DNA of 38,605 nt from Azoarcus sp. GTDB lineage: Bacteria; Pseudomonadota; Gammaproteobacteria; Burkholderiales; Rhodocyclaceae. The stretch is taken from NCBI GenBank assembly GCA_031276015.1, contig JAISNX010000141.1, positions 1 through 38,605 of the forward strand. The letters are read 5' to 3'. Below, piece by piece: positions 8,257 through 16,492 of the stretch. The notes beneath the pieces were generated by a model. It was not told the origin of the DNA and did no database searches. It worked only from the letters and a program-made list of their open reading frames with translations. Position numbers and translations under genes: made by a program. Positions within the stretch are counted from its first letter, which is position 1. Every line of letters starts with the position of its first letter.

Positions 8257-9216
8257 TCAATGGGCGTTTTCTTGGGCAATTTCAAAAAATACGAGATCGT
8301 CCTCGAACTCCTGCGAGGAAAAGCCACAGCCGATCCGACCGGCGGCGGAAATGGAATATTCATTGCCCTTGATGCAGCGTTCTTCCTGTCCGTCGAGCGT
8401 CACGAAGCAACCGTTGGTGCTCTGGTCGATCAGCACGAAGCCGGTGCGTCGCCGCTCGATGCGTGCGTGCTGGCGCGAGGCACGTGGATCGTCGATGACA
8501 ATATCGTTTCCAAGCTCGCGTCCGATCAGAACGACGGGACGGTTTTCCCCGACGAATATCGTCTTTTGCTGGTGGAGCAGACGCAGGCACGGCCCGGGCG
8601 GGGCTTGCAGCGACGTTTTGGGCGAAATCTCCGGGTGGGCAGGGCGCGAGTCTGGGAGGGACGAAACAGCAGGGGGCGAAGCGGGTTGTACGTGCGCTTG
8701 CGGGGGAACCGATATGCCGTTTTGGCTGCCGACCCTGAAAACCGGCCACGGCAGCGCGTGAATACTGTCGTGAAAGGACTCGGCGCTGGCGAAATTCCGT
8801 ACCGACGCGCTCAACTCGGCGACCACGGCGGAACTTGCCAGGGCGTAGCCCGCGGCACAAACCTGGAGTATCCGGCGCGCGTCTTCCACGCCTTCGCCCC
8901 AATCGTTCTTGACGGCACCGTAATGGATGCCTGCCCGGATTTCCATCTGGGCACCGCTCACGGGCGGCAGTTTGCGCACCCGGTCGATGGCCTCGCAGAT
9001 CGCCATGACGCCATCGTCGCATTGTCCGAAAGTCGCAATGACCGTAGCGGCATCGCGGACGATGATTTCGCCGCCGCTGCCGCCGATGGCGAGATCGACG
9101 CGATTCAGGCAACGTTCCACGGCGCGGGCGGTTTCGGCTTCTCCGAGCCGCTCGGCAAGCCGGTCGCCCCCGACGATTTCGGCGGCGAGAACACAGAGGT
9201 TTTGAAAATTGGACAT
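8257..9216 (-). CDS. Degenerate cyclase-like domain plus FHA domain protein
   Basis: This is a predicted cytoplasmic signalling protein of 319 residues. Residues about 5-150 follow the class III adenylate/guanylate cyclase fold pattern (VLAAEIVGGDRLAERLGEAE, then TVIATFG, then IRAGIHYGAV). The metal-binding aspartates are not in place: the first is Glu in AAEIVG and the GDEVMATF-type Asp is missing. The domain is therefore probably catalytically inactive. Residues about 225-300 form an FHA phosphothreonine-binding domain, with IGRELGNDIVIDDPRASRQHARIE and DQSTNGCFV. A proline-rich linker separates the two. The gene converges on pldA and is divergent from slt. No kinase or phosphatase partner is next to it. 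Confidence 0.85.
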   Translation of the reverse strand: MSNFQNLCVLAAEIVGGDRLAERLGEAETARAVERCLNRVDLAIGGSGGEIIVRDAATVIATFGQCDDGVMAICEAIDRVRKLPPVSGAQMEIRAGIHYGAVKNDWGEGVEDARRILQVCAAGYALASSAVVAELSASVRNFASAESFHDSIHALPWPVFRVGSQNGISVPPQAHVQPASPPAVSSLPDSRPAHPEISPKTSLQAPPGPCLRLLHQQKTIFVGENRPVVLIGRELGNDIVIDDPRASRQHARIERRRTGFVLIDQSTNGCFVTLDGQEERCIKGNEYSISAAGRIGCGFSSQEFEDDLVFFEIAQENAH

Positions 9217-9527
9217 GGCGGTAACGGCGCTGGAAATGATTACATTGGGAGCAGGAAGAAGGGATTATGCCATAGTCGATTGCCGGGATTCGGCACGTAT
9301 ACACGGACACAATGAACAGTGTGGGAGGGGGTGGAATTTCAAACCCGCCCCTTCTCCCATGGATGAATCGCCGCGCCCCTTCGCGCCGCGCAACAACGGA
9401 TCGCCAGAAGCGCCAAAAAGCAAGCCCCCATCCGCGAGCGGTCAAATAAACCGTTTTGACCTTCGGGCTGTGATATTTTCGGACGTTTCATGCCGTTGGC
9501 CGACACTCACCCATGGGGATTTGAAAA
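9217..9527. other. Intergenic region between divergent genes
   Basis: These 311 bases lie between the starts of the cyclase-like/FHA gene and slt. A reading frame here has no family features and no good ribosome-binding site. No convincing -35/-10 pair was found by eye. Divergent promoters are expected here from gene orientation only. Confidence 0.4.
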
Positions 9528-11612
9528 ATGGATAAGAAAAAAGTTATCCGCAATACCATCCGCGCCGCGGGCGGCTTTTTCCTGGCCTGGCTCTTCGCCG
9601 CCGCCATCGCGCAGGCCCAGGGGCGCGACGCCTATGCCCTGGGCGAATCCCGCTTTCTCGCCGCCCGCGATGCCGTGCGCAAGGGCGACAGGGATACGCT
9701 CGAACAGCTTGCCAGCGAAATCGACGGCCATCCGCTGGACAGCTACGTCCGCTACTGGCTGCTTTACAACGGACTGGCAAGGCCGATGGCCCCGTCGCCG
9801 GAGGAACTGGAGCAATTCCTCCGGGACGAGGCGGGCACGCAGCTCGCCGAGCGCCTGCGCATCGACTGGCTGCGCAGGCTGGCCAAGAATGGCGAGACGG
9901 CGCGTTTTCTCCAGGTCTACGCCGGGCTACAGAAGCCGGACAGCGAATTGCGCTGTCTGGCATGGAACAGCCGCCTGGCGGACGGCGACCGGAAGGTTCT
10001 CGACGAAGTGGCCGCAAGCTGGCAGTCGCTCACGCTGGCGGATGCCGCCTGCACGCCCGTATTGCGTGCCGCCATGGAACGCGGGAAGGTGAGCAACGAA
10101 GATGTCTGGCAGCTTTTCCGCCGCCGGGTCGATACCCGTTCGCCGTCGCGCGCGCGCAACGTCCTGGGCTGGCTCGCCGGTGACAGGCTCAAGGCTTTCG
10201 ACCAGGCCATGCGCGGGCCAAAGCGTTATCTCACCCGCCTGCCCGCCAAGTTCGCCGCCAGCCGCGCGGGGCGCGAATTGGCGTTGGCCGCGATCGCCCG
10301 GCTGGCGCGCGACGATGTCGATGCCGCCCATGCCCGGTTTGTGCGCATATCCAAGCGGCTGACCGCCAGCGAGCGCGCCCATGGCTGGGCCGTGCTGGCC
10401 TTGCGCGCCGCCCAGGCGCAGAAGCCGGAAGCCGCCGCCTGGTATCGCAATGCGGGCGCAACGCCGATGAGCGCGGCACAACGCGCGTGGCGCGTGCGCG
10501 TGGCCTTGCGCGACGGCGACTGGCAGGCCGTGCTCGCGGCAATCGACAAGCTGAACACCGAAGAACGCGCGATGCCCGAGTGGGTCTATTGGCGTGGCCG
10601 CGCGCTGAAGGCCCTGCGCAAACCGGACGAGGCCGACAAGGCGTTCCGGCGCATCGCCAGCGTGCCGGATTTCTACGGAATTCTCGCCAATGAGGAACTC
10701 GGCCAGCCGTTCGATCCGCGCGCGGCGCATGCCGCGCCCACCGTATCCCGCCTCGGAGAGCCGGTCGCCAGCAATGCGGCCCTCGATGGCGATGCGGCGG
10801 AAGGCGCGGAAGGAAATGCCGATGGCGAAGACAACGGCGGCGAAGCGGAAAGCCTCCCCGCCGCCGCCGCGCCCGTCGTCGCGGGGCCGAACGTCGACAA
10901 ACATCCCGGCCTGCAACGCGCGCTTGCGCTTTTCCGGCTCGACCTGCGCCTCGAAGCCGTGCGGGAATGGAACTGGTCGCTTCGCGGGCGCGACGAGGCG
11001 TTCCGCCTTGCCGCGGCGCAACTGGCCCTGAACAACCACCTCTACGACCGCGCCATCACCTCGGCGGAACTCGCCAACCCCGCCGGAGCCTGGGAACTGC
11101 GCTTCCTCACGCCCTTCCGCGAAATCATCGAGCCGCACGCCGTCGCCAAGAACCTCGACATCAGTTGGGTGTACGGCGTGATGCGGCAGGAAAGCCGCTT
11201 CATCATCCCGTCCCGCTCCGCTTCCGGCGCGCAGGGCTTGATGCAGGTCATGCCCGCCACCGGCAAGTGGGTAGCGAAAAAGCTCGGGCTGTATTACCAC
11301 CCCGGCCTGTTGCGGGACCCCGAAATGAATGTCGAACTCGGCACCGGATACATGCGCATCATCCTCGACGAACTCGAAGACAACGCCGTGCTCGCGGCGG
11401 CGGGCTACAACGCCGGCCCGAGCCGGGCGCGGCGCTGGCGCGACAACCGCCCGCTCGAAGGGGCCGTCTACGCCGAAACCATCCCGTTCGACGAAACCCG
11501 CGATTACGTCAAGCACGTCATGGCCAATACGGCAATCTACGCCGCCCTGATCGAAGGCAGGCCGCAATCGCTCAAGGCACGGCTCGGCACGATACCGCCG
11601 AAACTGAACTGA
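9528..11612 (+). CDS. slt: Soluble lytic murein transglycosylase
   Basis: This is a periplasmic exo-acting lytic transglycosylase that cleaves the MurNAc-GlcNAc bond to 1,6-anhydro products. The 694-residue protein has a signal sequence (about 1-31, ending AQAQG). A long helical superhelix of the Slt70 U/L type follows. The C-terminal SLT domain contains YGVMRQESRF, with catalytic Glu at about 555, then SGAQGLMQVMPATG and AGYNAGPSRARRW. An acidic, glycine-rich insertion lies near 420-450 (AEGAEGNADGEDNGGEAES). The stop is 5 bases before the cca start, suggesting co-transcription. Confidence 0.93.
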   Translation: MDKKKVIRNTIRAAGGFFLAWLFAAAIAQAQGRDAYALGESRFLAARDAVRKGDRDTLEQLASEIDGHPLDSYVRYWLLYNGLARPMAPSPEELEQFLRDEAGTQLAERLRIDWLRRLAKNGETARFLQVYAGLQKPDSELRCLAWNSRLADGDRKVLDEVAASWQSLTLADAACTPVLRAAMERGKVSNEDVWQLFRRRVDTRSPSRARNVLGWLAGDRLKAFDQAMRGPKRYLTRLPAKFAASRAGRELALAAIARLARDDVDAAHARFVRISKRLTASERAHGWAVLALRAAQAQKPEAAAWYRNAGATPMSAAQRAWRVRVALRDGDWQAVLAAIDKLNTEERAMPEWVYWRGRALKALRKPDEADKAFRRIASVPDFYGILANEELGQPFDPRAAHAAPTVSRLGEPVASNAALDGDAAEGAEGNADGEDNGGEAESLPAAAAPVVAGPNVDKHPGLQRALALFRLDLRLEAVREWNWSLRGRDEAFRLAAAQLALNNHLYDRAITSAELANPAGAWELRFLTPFREIIEPHAVAKNLDISWVYGVMRQESRFIIPSRSASGAQGLMQVMPATGKWVAKKLGLYYHPGLLRDPEMNVELGTGYMRIILDELEDNAVLAAAGYNAGPSRARRWRDNRPLEGAVYAETIPFDETRDYVKHVMANTAIYAALIEGRPQSLKARLGTIPPKLN

Positions 11613-11617
11613 ACGCC

Positions 11618-12895
11618 ATGCGCGCATACGTCGTCGGCGGCGCGGTACGCGACGCCCTGCTCGGGCTGCCGGTCAAGGATCGGGACTGGGTCGTGGTGGG
11701 CGAGACGCCCGAAGCCATGATCGCGCGCGGTTTTCGCCCGGTGGGACGGGATTTCCCGGTATTCCTGCATCCGGAAACGCACGAGGAATACGCGCTCGCC
11801 CGCACCGAGCGCAAGAGCGGACACGGCTACGCCGGTTTTGTCTGTCATGCCTCGCCCGATGTGACGCTGGAAGACGATCTGCTGCGGCGCGACCTTTCCA
11901 TCAACGCCATCGCCCGCGATGCCGACGGCACCCTCATCGACCCCCATGGCGGCCTGCGCGACCTCGAAGCCAGGGTTTTCCGCCACATCGGCCCGGCCTT
12001 CGCCGAAGACCCCCTGCGCGTCCTGCGCGTGGCGCGCTTCGCCGCCCGGCTGCCCGATTTCAGCCTCGCGCCGGAAACCCTGGCGCTCATGCAACAAATG
12101 AGCGCCGACGGCGAACTCGGCCACCTCGTGCCCGAACGGACATGGAAAGAACTGGCGCGCGGACTCATGGAAGCGCGGCCTTCGCGGATGTTCCGCGTCC
12201 TGCGCGAATGCGGCGCGCTGGCCGTCATTCTTCCCGAACTCGACCGGCTGTTCGGCGTGCCGCAGCCGCCGCAGTACCACCCGGAGGTCGACAGCGGCGA
12301 ACACACGATGCTGGTCGTCGACCACGCCGCCCGCGCCGGGCATCCGCTCGAAATACGTTGGGCCTGTCTGCTGCACGATCTCGGCAAGGGCGAAACCCCC
12401 GCCGACATCCTGCCGCATCACTACAAGCACGAATCCCGTAGCGCACATCTGGCCGAACACGTCTCGAAACGGCTGCGAACCCCCGCCCACTGCCGCGAAT
12501 TCGCCACGCTCTTCGCCCGCGAACATGGACATTTCGGCCACATCGACGCACTGCGCCCCGGTACCGTGGTCGACATCCTGGAACGTTGCGACGCCGCACG
12601 ACGGCCAGCGCGTTTCCACGCATTGCTCGAAGCCTCGGCTTGCGATTATTTTGGCCGGGGAGGAAACTGGCCTTCCCCCTGGCCGCCCGCCGCAACATGG
12701 GCGCATGCGCTGGAAGCCTTTCTCGGCGTCGACGCCGGTGCGCTGGCCCGCGCCACCGCCGAACGCGAACAGATTCCCGCTCGCCTTCACGCCGCACGGG
12801 TCGCCGCCGTGCGTGCGCACCTGCAAGCTTGTGCGGCGGCCGACAGACCCCATGTATCCTCGACTCCTTCTTCTCCCCAAAACACAAAACAATGA
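11618..12895 (+). CDS. cca: CCA-adding tRNA nucleotidyltransferase, HD-domain type
   Basis: The enzyme builds or repairs the 3' CCA of tRNAs. The 425-residue product begins with the nucleotidyltransferase signature YVVGGAVRDALLG and carries the KDRDWVVVG acidic pair. It has the RRDLSINAIA and DPLRVLRVARFAAR motifs, and a C-terminal HD phosphohydrolase domain (WACLLHDLGKG, with HYKHE) as in the E. coli class. The ATG at 11618 follows the slt stop by 5 bases. The stop overlaps the next start as ATGA. The tRNA-Leu in this window already encodes its CCA, so a repair role is expected there. Confidence 0.96.
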   Translation: MRAYVVGGAVRDALLGLPVKDRDWVVVGETPEAMIARGFRPVGRDFPVFLHPETHEEYALARTERKSGHGYAGFVCHASPDVTLEDDLLRRDLSINAIARDADGTLIDPHGGLRDLEARVFRHIGPAFAEDPLRVLRVARFAARLPDFSLAPETLALMQQMSADGELGHLVPERTWKELARGLMEARPSRMFRVLRECGALAVILPELDRLFGVPQPPQYHPEVDSGEHTMLVVDHAARAGHPLEIRWACLLHDLGKGETPADILPHHYKHESRSAHLAEHVSKRLRTPAHCREFATLFAREHGHFGHIDALRPGTVVDILERCDAARRPARFHALLEASACDYFGRGGNWPSPWPPAATWAHALEAFLGVDAGALARATAEREQIPARLHAARVAAVRAHLQACAAADRPHVSSTPSSPQNTKQ

Positions 12896-13710
12896 ACACC
12901 GCAAAAGCTGCCGCGCAAATCCCGACATCCCTTGAAATCATTGCCCATCCTTCCGTCGGCGGCGCGCACCGCACGCCGATCCTCTTCGTCCACGGTGCCT
13001 TCGTCGCGGCCTGGTGTTGGGAAGAACACTTCCTGCCCTGGTTCGCCAAGCGGGGATGGGACGTCTACGCGCTTTCGCTGACCGGCCACGGCAACAGCCG
13101 GGGCCGTGTCGATCTCGATCACCTGAGCCTCGACAACTACGTGGCCGACATCGCCGAAGTCGTCGCCACCTTGCCCTCGTCGCCGGTGCTGGTCGGCCAC
13201 TCCATGGGCGGCATGGTGGTGCAGAAATATCTGGAACAGGCGGCCTCCCCGGCCGTCGTACTGATGGCCTCGGTGCCGCCGCAGGGCCTGATAAGCTCGG
13301 CGCTCGGCATGCTGTTCAGCGCCCCGCACCTGCTGTTCGACCTCAACAGCGTCATGGGCGGCGGCGAACCCGGCCTCGACAGCCTGCGCGAGTCGCTTTT
13401 CCACCAACCCGTCTCCACCGAAAAACTCCGGCACTACCTGAGCCTGTCCCAACCCGAATCCCATCGCGCGCTCTGGGACATGACCCTCTACAACCTGCCC
13501 CATCCCGGCAAAGCCTACAAAGCGCCGATGCTGATCCTCGGTGCGGAGTACGACCGCCTGGTGCCGCCCAGCCAGGTGTACATGACCGCGAACACCTACG
13601 GCACCCGGCCGGAAATCTTTGCCGGAATGGGCCACGGCATGATGCTCGAACGCGGCTGGGAAAACGTCGCCGTGCGTATCGAGGAATGGCTCTGCGCGCA
13701 AGGTTTGTGA
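12892..13710 (+). CDS. Alpha/beta-fold hydrolase
   Basis: This is a 272-residue cytoplasmic alpha/beta hydrolase. HGAF marks the oxyanion region (PILFVHGAFVAAWCW). The nucleophile elbow is GHSMGG, with Ser at about 104. The acid is likely the Asp in LGAEYDRLVPP, and the base is the His in GMGHGMML. It has no signal peptide. The start overlaps the cca stop by 4 bases, so translation is probably coupled. The substrate cannot be told; esterase, lipase or thioesterase-like activities are all possible. Confidence 0.85.
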   Translation: MNTAKAAAQIPTSLEIIAHPSVGGAHRTPILFVHGAFVAAWCWEEHFLPWFAKRGWDVYALSLTGHGNSRGRVDLDHLSLDNYVADIAEVVATLPSSPVLVGHSMGGMVVQKYLEQAASPAVVLMASVPPQGLISSALGMLFSAPHLLFDLNSVMGGGEPGLDSLRESLFHQPVSTEKLRHYLSLSQPESHRALWDMTLYNLPHPGKAYKAPMLILGAEYDRLVPPSQVYMTANTYGTRPEIFAGMGHGMMLERGWENVAVRIEEWLCAQGL

Positions 13711-13830
13711 CAGCCTGCCTGCCGCCGTGACGAAATACGCGCCGTCGCTACGCCGCGTCCTCAAGCCTTGGCTGCATAGACCGTAGAAATGGTCGTGGAG
13801 AAACCAGCCGGATATGACGGAGAGCGAAAA

Positions 13831-14010
13831 ATGATCGTCATCGACATGGAAAATGGCAGACGCGGCGACCCGCCGGACAGCCCTGCGACACAGCAGCCGG
13901 TCGAATACCCTCAACCCCAATTACAAGAAAAAGCGAGACTCCCTCCCAAGGCGGTTTGCCCACCGCCTCCCTTGGACATCGACGCCTTTTTAGCAGCGTT
14001 TGATGCGTAA
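13831..14010 (+). CDS. Short proline-rich protein, unknown
   Basis: The predicted 59-residue product has no family I recognise. The middle is proline- and glutamine-rich, and the end is a short acidic/hydrophobic helix (LDIDAFLAAFDA). The ATG at 13831 was chosen because GGAGAG lies 5 bases upstream. An in-frame ATG at 13789 would add 14 residues but has a poorer site. A strong intrinsic terminator follows 12 bases after the stop, which supports a real transcription unit. No signal peptide or membrane segment is seen. It could also be a leader or a non-functional ORF. Confidence 0.45.
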   Translation: MIVIDMENGRRGDPPDSPATQQPVEYPQPQLQEKARLPPKAVCPPPPLDIDAFLAAFDA

Positions 14011-14022
14011 TCAAGGGTTCCA

Positions 14023-14060
14023 ACCGGCCCAGGAGGTAAATCTCCCGGGCCGGTCTTTTT
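14023..14060 (+). terminator. Rho-independent terminator
   Basis: ACCGGCCC (14023-14030) pairs with GGGCCGGT (14047-14054). The stem extends inward through GGAG/CTCC after one A-C mismatch. A TCTTTTT tract follows on the plus strand. It ends the short proline-rich gene. Confidence 0.85.
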
Positions 14061-14167
14061 GCGCCGCGACGAAACGACAGCGCCCCGCTTGAAACAGTGG
14101 GCAGGGTGCCGCGATGACGCTCGCGCCGCATTCCCTGGACGGACAGGCAATGCGGTACGAGGCCGTT

Positions 14168-14383
14168 TCAGGCCATGTCGTCGGGTTCGAGCAGGCGTTC
14201 CAGTACGCTGATGCGATCTTTCAGGGCAAGTTTTCGTTTCTTCATTCGTCTGACGAGCAATTCGTCGCTGCTCGAAGATTCGTCCAGACGGGCAATGGCG
14301 TCGTCGAGATCGCGGTGTTCATCATGCAAACGGGCGAGACGCTCGCGCAGTGTCGCCGCTGTATCGAAAATATCGTCGTTCAT
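14168..14383 (-). CDS. DUF465 (YdcH-like) small coiled-coil protein
   Basis: This is a 71-residue, highly charged, helical protein. LRERLARLHDEHRDLDDAI, then LVRRMKKRKLALKDRI, is the DUF465 pattern: an N-terminal L..H..L.. helix followed by KK.KL.LKD.I. Function of the family is unknown. The start at 14383 is preferred over 14398 because GAGG lies about 6 bases upstream of it. It is divergent from greB. Confidence 0.85.
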   Translation of the reverse strand: MNDDIFDTAATLRERLARLHDEHRDLDDAIARLDESSSSDELLVRRMKKRKLALKDRISVLERLLEPDDMA

Positions 14384-14505
14384 CGTAGCCTCAGGCATAT
14401 CGACGGGTGGACTCCCCCGTGGCTATGGTATGTGTCCACGGGAAGGAAAACAATCGCCGCCCCGGTAAAATCCGGAGCAACAGGGCACTCATGGCGGAAT
14501 GAATC

Positions 14506-15069
14506 ATGAACAAGGCTTTTGTCAGGGAATCCGAAAACGATGACGAGGAGGAGGTGCTTTCCCCCCAGTCGCGCCTGCCGCCGGGCAGCAAGAACTACAT
14601 GACGCCGCGCGGCTATCGGGCATTGCGCGAGGAACTCGATCATCTTCTGCGTATTGAGCGTCCCAGGATCGTGGAGGTCGTTTCGTGGGCCGCCGGGAAT
14701 GGCGACCGCTCGGAAAACGGCGATTATATCTACGGCAAGAAGCGTCTGCGCGAAATCGACCGCCGCCTCCGTTTCCTGGGCAAACGCATCGACAACGCCG
14801 AAGTCGTCGATCCCCAGGCGCGGCAGGGCTGCGATCAGGTGTTTTTCGGGGCCACGGTGACGATCTGCGATGCCGACGATGCCGATGCCGCCCGGCAGGA
14901 CTGGCAAATCGTCGGCATCGACGAAGCCGATGCGGGCGCGGGCAAGATAAGCTGGGTGTCGCCGCTCGCCCGTGCCCTGCTCAAGACGCGCGAAGGCGAT
15001 GTGGTGCGCTTCGCCAGTCCGGCGGGCGTGCGGGAAGTGGAAATCGTCAGGGTCAGGTACGAGGGATGA
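14506..15069 (+). CDS. greB: Transcription elongation factor GreB
   Basis: GreB stimulates RNA cleavage by backtracked RNA polymerase. The 187-residue product has the N-terminal coiled coil (YRALREELDHLLRIERP ... RSENGDYIYGKKRLREIDRR). The tip acidic residues are in the GDRSENGDY segment. The C-terminal FKBP-like domain (FFGATVTI, SPLARALLKTREGD) is complete. GDYIYGKKRLREIDRRLRFL is typical of GreB, where GreA differs. An N-terminal extension of about 25 acidic residues precedes the usual start. lexA converges on it from the other strand, 28 bases away. Confidence 0.95.
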   Translation: MNKAFVRESENDDEEEVLSPQSRLPPGSKNYMTPRGYRALREELDHLLRIERPRIVEVVSWAAGNGDRSENGDYIYGKKRLREIDRRLRFLGKRIDNAEVVDPQARQGCDQVFFGATVTICDADDADAARQDWQIVGIDEADAGAGKISWVSPLARALLKTREGDVVRFASPAGVREVEIVRVRYEG

Positions 15070-15097
15070 GAACCCTCGGCGTGCGGCGGCGCACGAT

Positions 15098-15706
15098 TCA
15101 ATCCTGACGGATCAGCCCCACCATCACGCCTTCGATGGTCAGCGACTGGCTGCGGGGATCGACGGCGATGGGCGAAAAATCGGGATTGGCGGGAAGCAGT
15201 GCCATTTCGTGACCACGGCGGCGCAGGATTTTGACGGTGATTTCGTTTTCGATGCGGGCGACGACAATCTGTCCATCGCGCGCTTCGGCGGCGCGATGGA
15301 CGGCGAGAAGATCGCCGTCCAGGATGCCTGCGTCGCGCATGCTCATGCCACACACGCGCAACAAATAATCGGCGCGCGGGAAAAACAGGTCGGGAGGAAT
15401 CTGGAGGCGCTTCTCGATGTGCCCGACCGCCAGGAGCGGACTGCCCGCGGCAACGCGGCCAACGATGGGCAGCCCCGGCGGTTCGGGGAGGCGGATGCCG
15501 CGCGCAAGCCCTTCGTCGATCTTGATGACCCCCTTGGCGGCAAGGGCGCGCAGATGGCCTTCGGCGGCATTGGGCGAGCGGAAACCGAAAGCGCCACAAA
15601 TCTCGGTGCGCGTGGGCGGACGGCCTTCGAGCGTGACGGTGTGGGCGATGAAATCCAGGATCTCTTGTTGGCGGGTGGTCAGACGGGGGGGCGTGGGCGA
15701 TCTCAT
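15098..15706 (-). CDS. lexA: LexA repressor, SOS regulator
   Basis: LexA represses DNA-damage genes and self-cleaves when RecA is activated. The 202-residue product has a winged-helix domain with [12 protein letters not shown] and [22 protein letters not shown]. The cleavage site is Ala87-Gly88 in VAAGSP. The catalytic dyad is Ser122 (CGMSMRD) and Lys159 (ITVKIL). The ATG at 15706 has GGAG about 8 bases upstream, and an upstream in-frame ATG lies in the promoter. An AT-rich near-palindrome at 15758-15773 may be its own operator. Confidence 0.96.
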   Translation of the reverse strand: MRSPTPPRLTTRQQEILDFIAHTVTLEGRPPTRTEICGAFGFRSPNAAEGHLRALAAKGVIKIDEGLARGIRLPEPPGLPIVGRVAAGSPLLAVGHIEKRLQIPPDLFFPRADYLLRVCGMSMRDAGILDGDLLAVHRAAEARDGQIVVARIENEITVKILRRRGHEMALLPANPDFSPIAVDPRSQSLTIEGVMVGLIRQD

Positions 15707-15757
15707 GGAAACGCTCCGTAGTAGTAAGTAGTATCCGCAAGTATATTTCAGGGATAT

Positions 15758-15773
15758 TTGTAAATATATACAT
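15758..15773. promoter_or_regulatory. Candidate LexA operator upstream of lexA
   Basis: TTGTAAATATATACAT is a near-perfect dyad. It matches the E. coli SOS consensus (CTG-TATATATATA-CAG) in all but three positions, but both outermost C and G are lost. It lies 52 bases upstream of the lexA start and next to a possible TATACT -10 element on the minus strand. Autoregulation of lexA is well established elsewhere. The match here is only suggestive. Confidence 0.35.
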
Positions 15774-15876
15774 GGCTGATGTTTTTTCCCCAATCCCGAT
15801 AGGTACTGAATCCTGTTTTCGTCCCTCCGCGGCCCGGTTTCCGGGATGCAATGGCGGCGGCAAGCGCAAATTCCCC

Positions 15877-15905
15877 TTGAATCGAACGCGCGCGTGCGTT
15901 ATGGT
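15877..15905 (+). promoter_or_regulatory. Candidate sigma-70 promoter for slyD
   Basis: TTGAAT (15877-15882) and TATGGT (15900-15905) are separated by 17 bases and lie about 34 bases upstream of the slyD ATG. They were identified by eye only. Confidence 0.4.
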
Positions 15906-15938
15906 CGGCAGTTTGCCGCTACAAGGACAGTTTCAACC

Positions 15939-16442
15939 ATGCCAAATGAAATCGCCAAGAATTGCGTCGTTACGCTTGACTATACCGTCACCGACGCTGA
16001 TGGCACCGTGGTCGACGAAGGTCGACAGCCCCTCGTCTACCTGCACGGCGGATATGACGGCATTTTCCCCAAGCTGGAAGAAGCCCTGCACGGCAAAAAA
16101 GTCGGCGACACGCTCCGGATCAAATTGCAGCCGCAGGACGCTTTCGGCGATTACGACGAAAAGCTGGTGGCGGTCGAAGATGCCGAGCTTTTCCCGGAAA
16201 ATGCCGAAGTCGGCATGGCTTTCGAGCGGGTCAGCGACGCGGGCGAGGAAATCTTCCACATCACCGAGATTGCCGACGACAAAGTCGTCGTCGACGGCAA
16301 TCACCCGCTTGCGGGCATGGCCCTGGTTTTCGATCTGGTCGTCGCCGGTGTGCGCGACGCCACGGCGGAAGAAATCGCTCACGGTCATGTTCACGACCAT
16401 GGCAACGGCCATCACGACGACGGCAGCCGGAGCCTTCATTGA
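15939..16442 (+). CDS. slyD: FKBP-type peptidyl-prolyl isomerase SlyD
   Basis: This is a cytoplasmic prolyl isomerase and metallochaperone of 167 residues. The FKBP part starts with VVTLDYTVTDADG and includes YLHGGYDGIFPKLEEAL. An insert-in-flap domain (QDAFGDYDEKLV ... NHPLAGMALVFDL) follows. A histidine-rich tail (HGHVHDHGNGHH) fits nickel binding as in E. coli SlyD, though it is shorter. It stands alone between lexA and the ABC ATPase. No hydrogenase or urease genes are nearby, so its metal partner is unknown. Confidence 0.93.
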   Translation: MPNEIAKNCVVTLDYTVTDADGTVVDEGRQPLVYLHGGYDGIFPKLEEALHGKKVGDTLRIKLQPQDAFGDYDEKLVAVEDAELFPENAEVGMAFERVSDAGEEIFHITEIADDKVVVDGNHPLAGMALVFDLVVAGVRDATAEEIAHGHVHDHGNGHHDDGSRSLH

Positions 16443-16492
16443 GCCGTTTTCCCTTTTCGGCCCGGACGATGTGCGGGTAGAGGAAACGGGCC

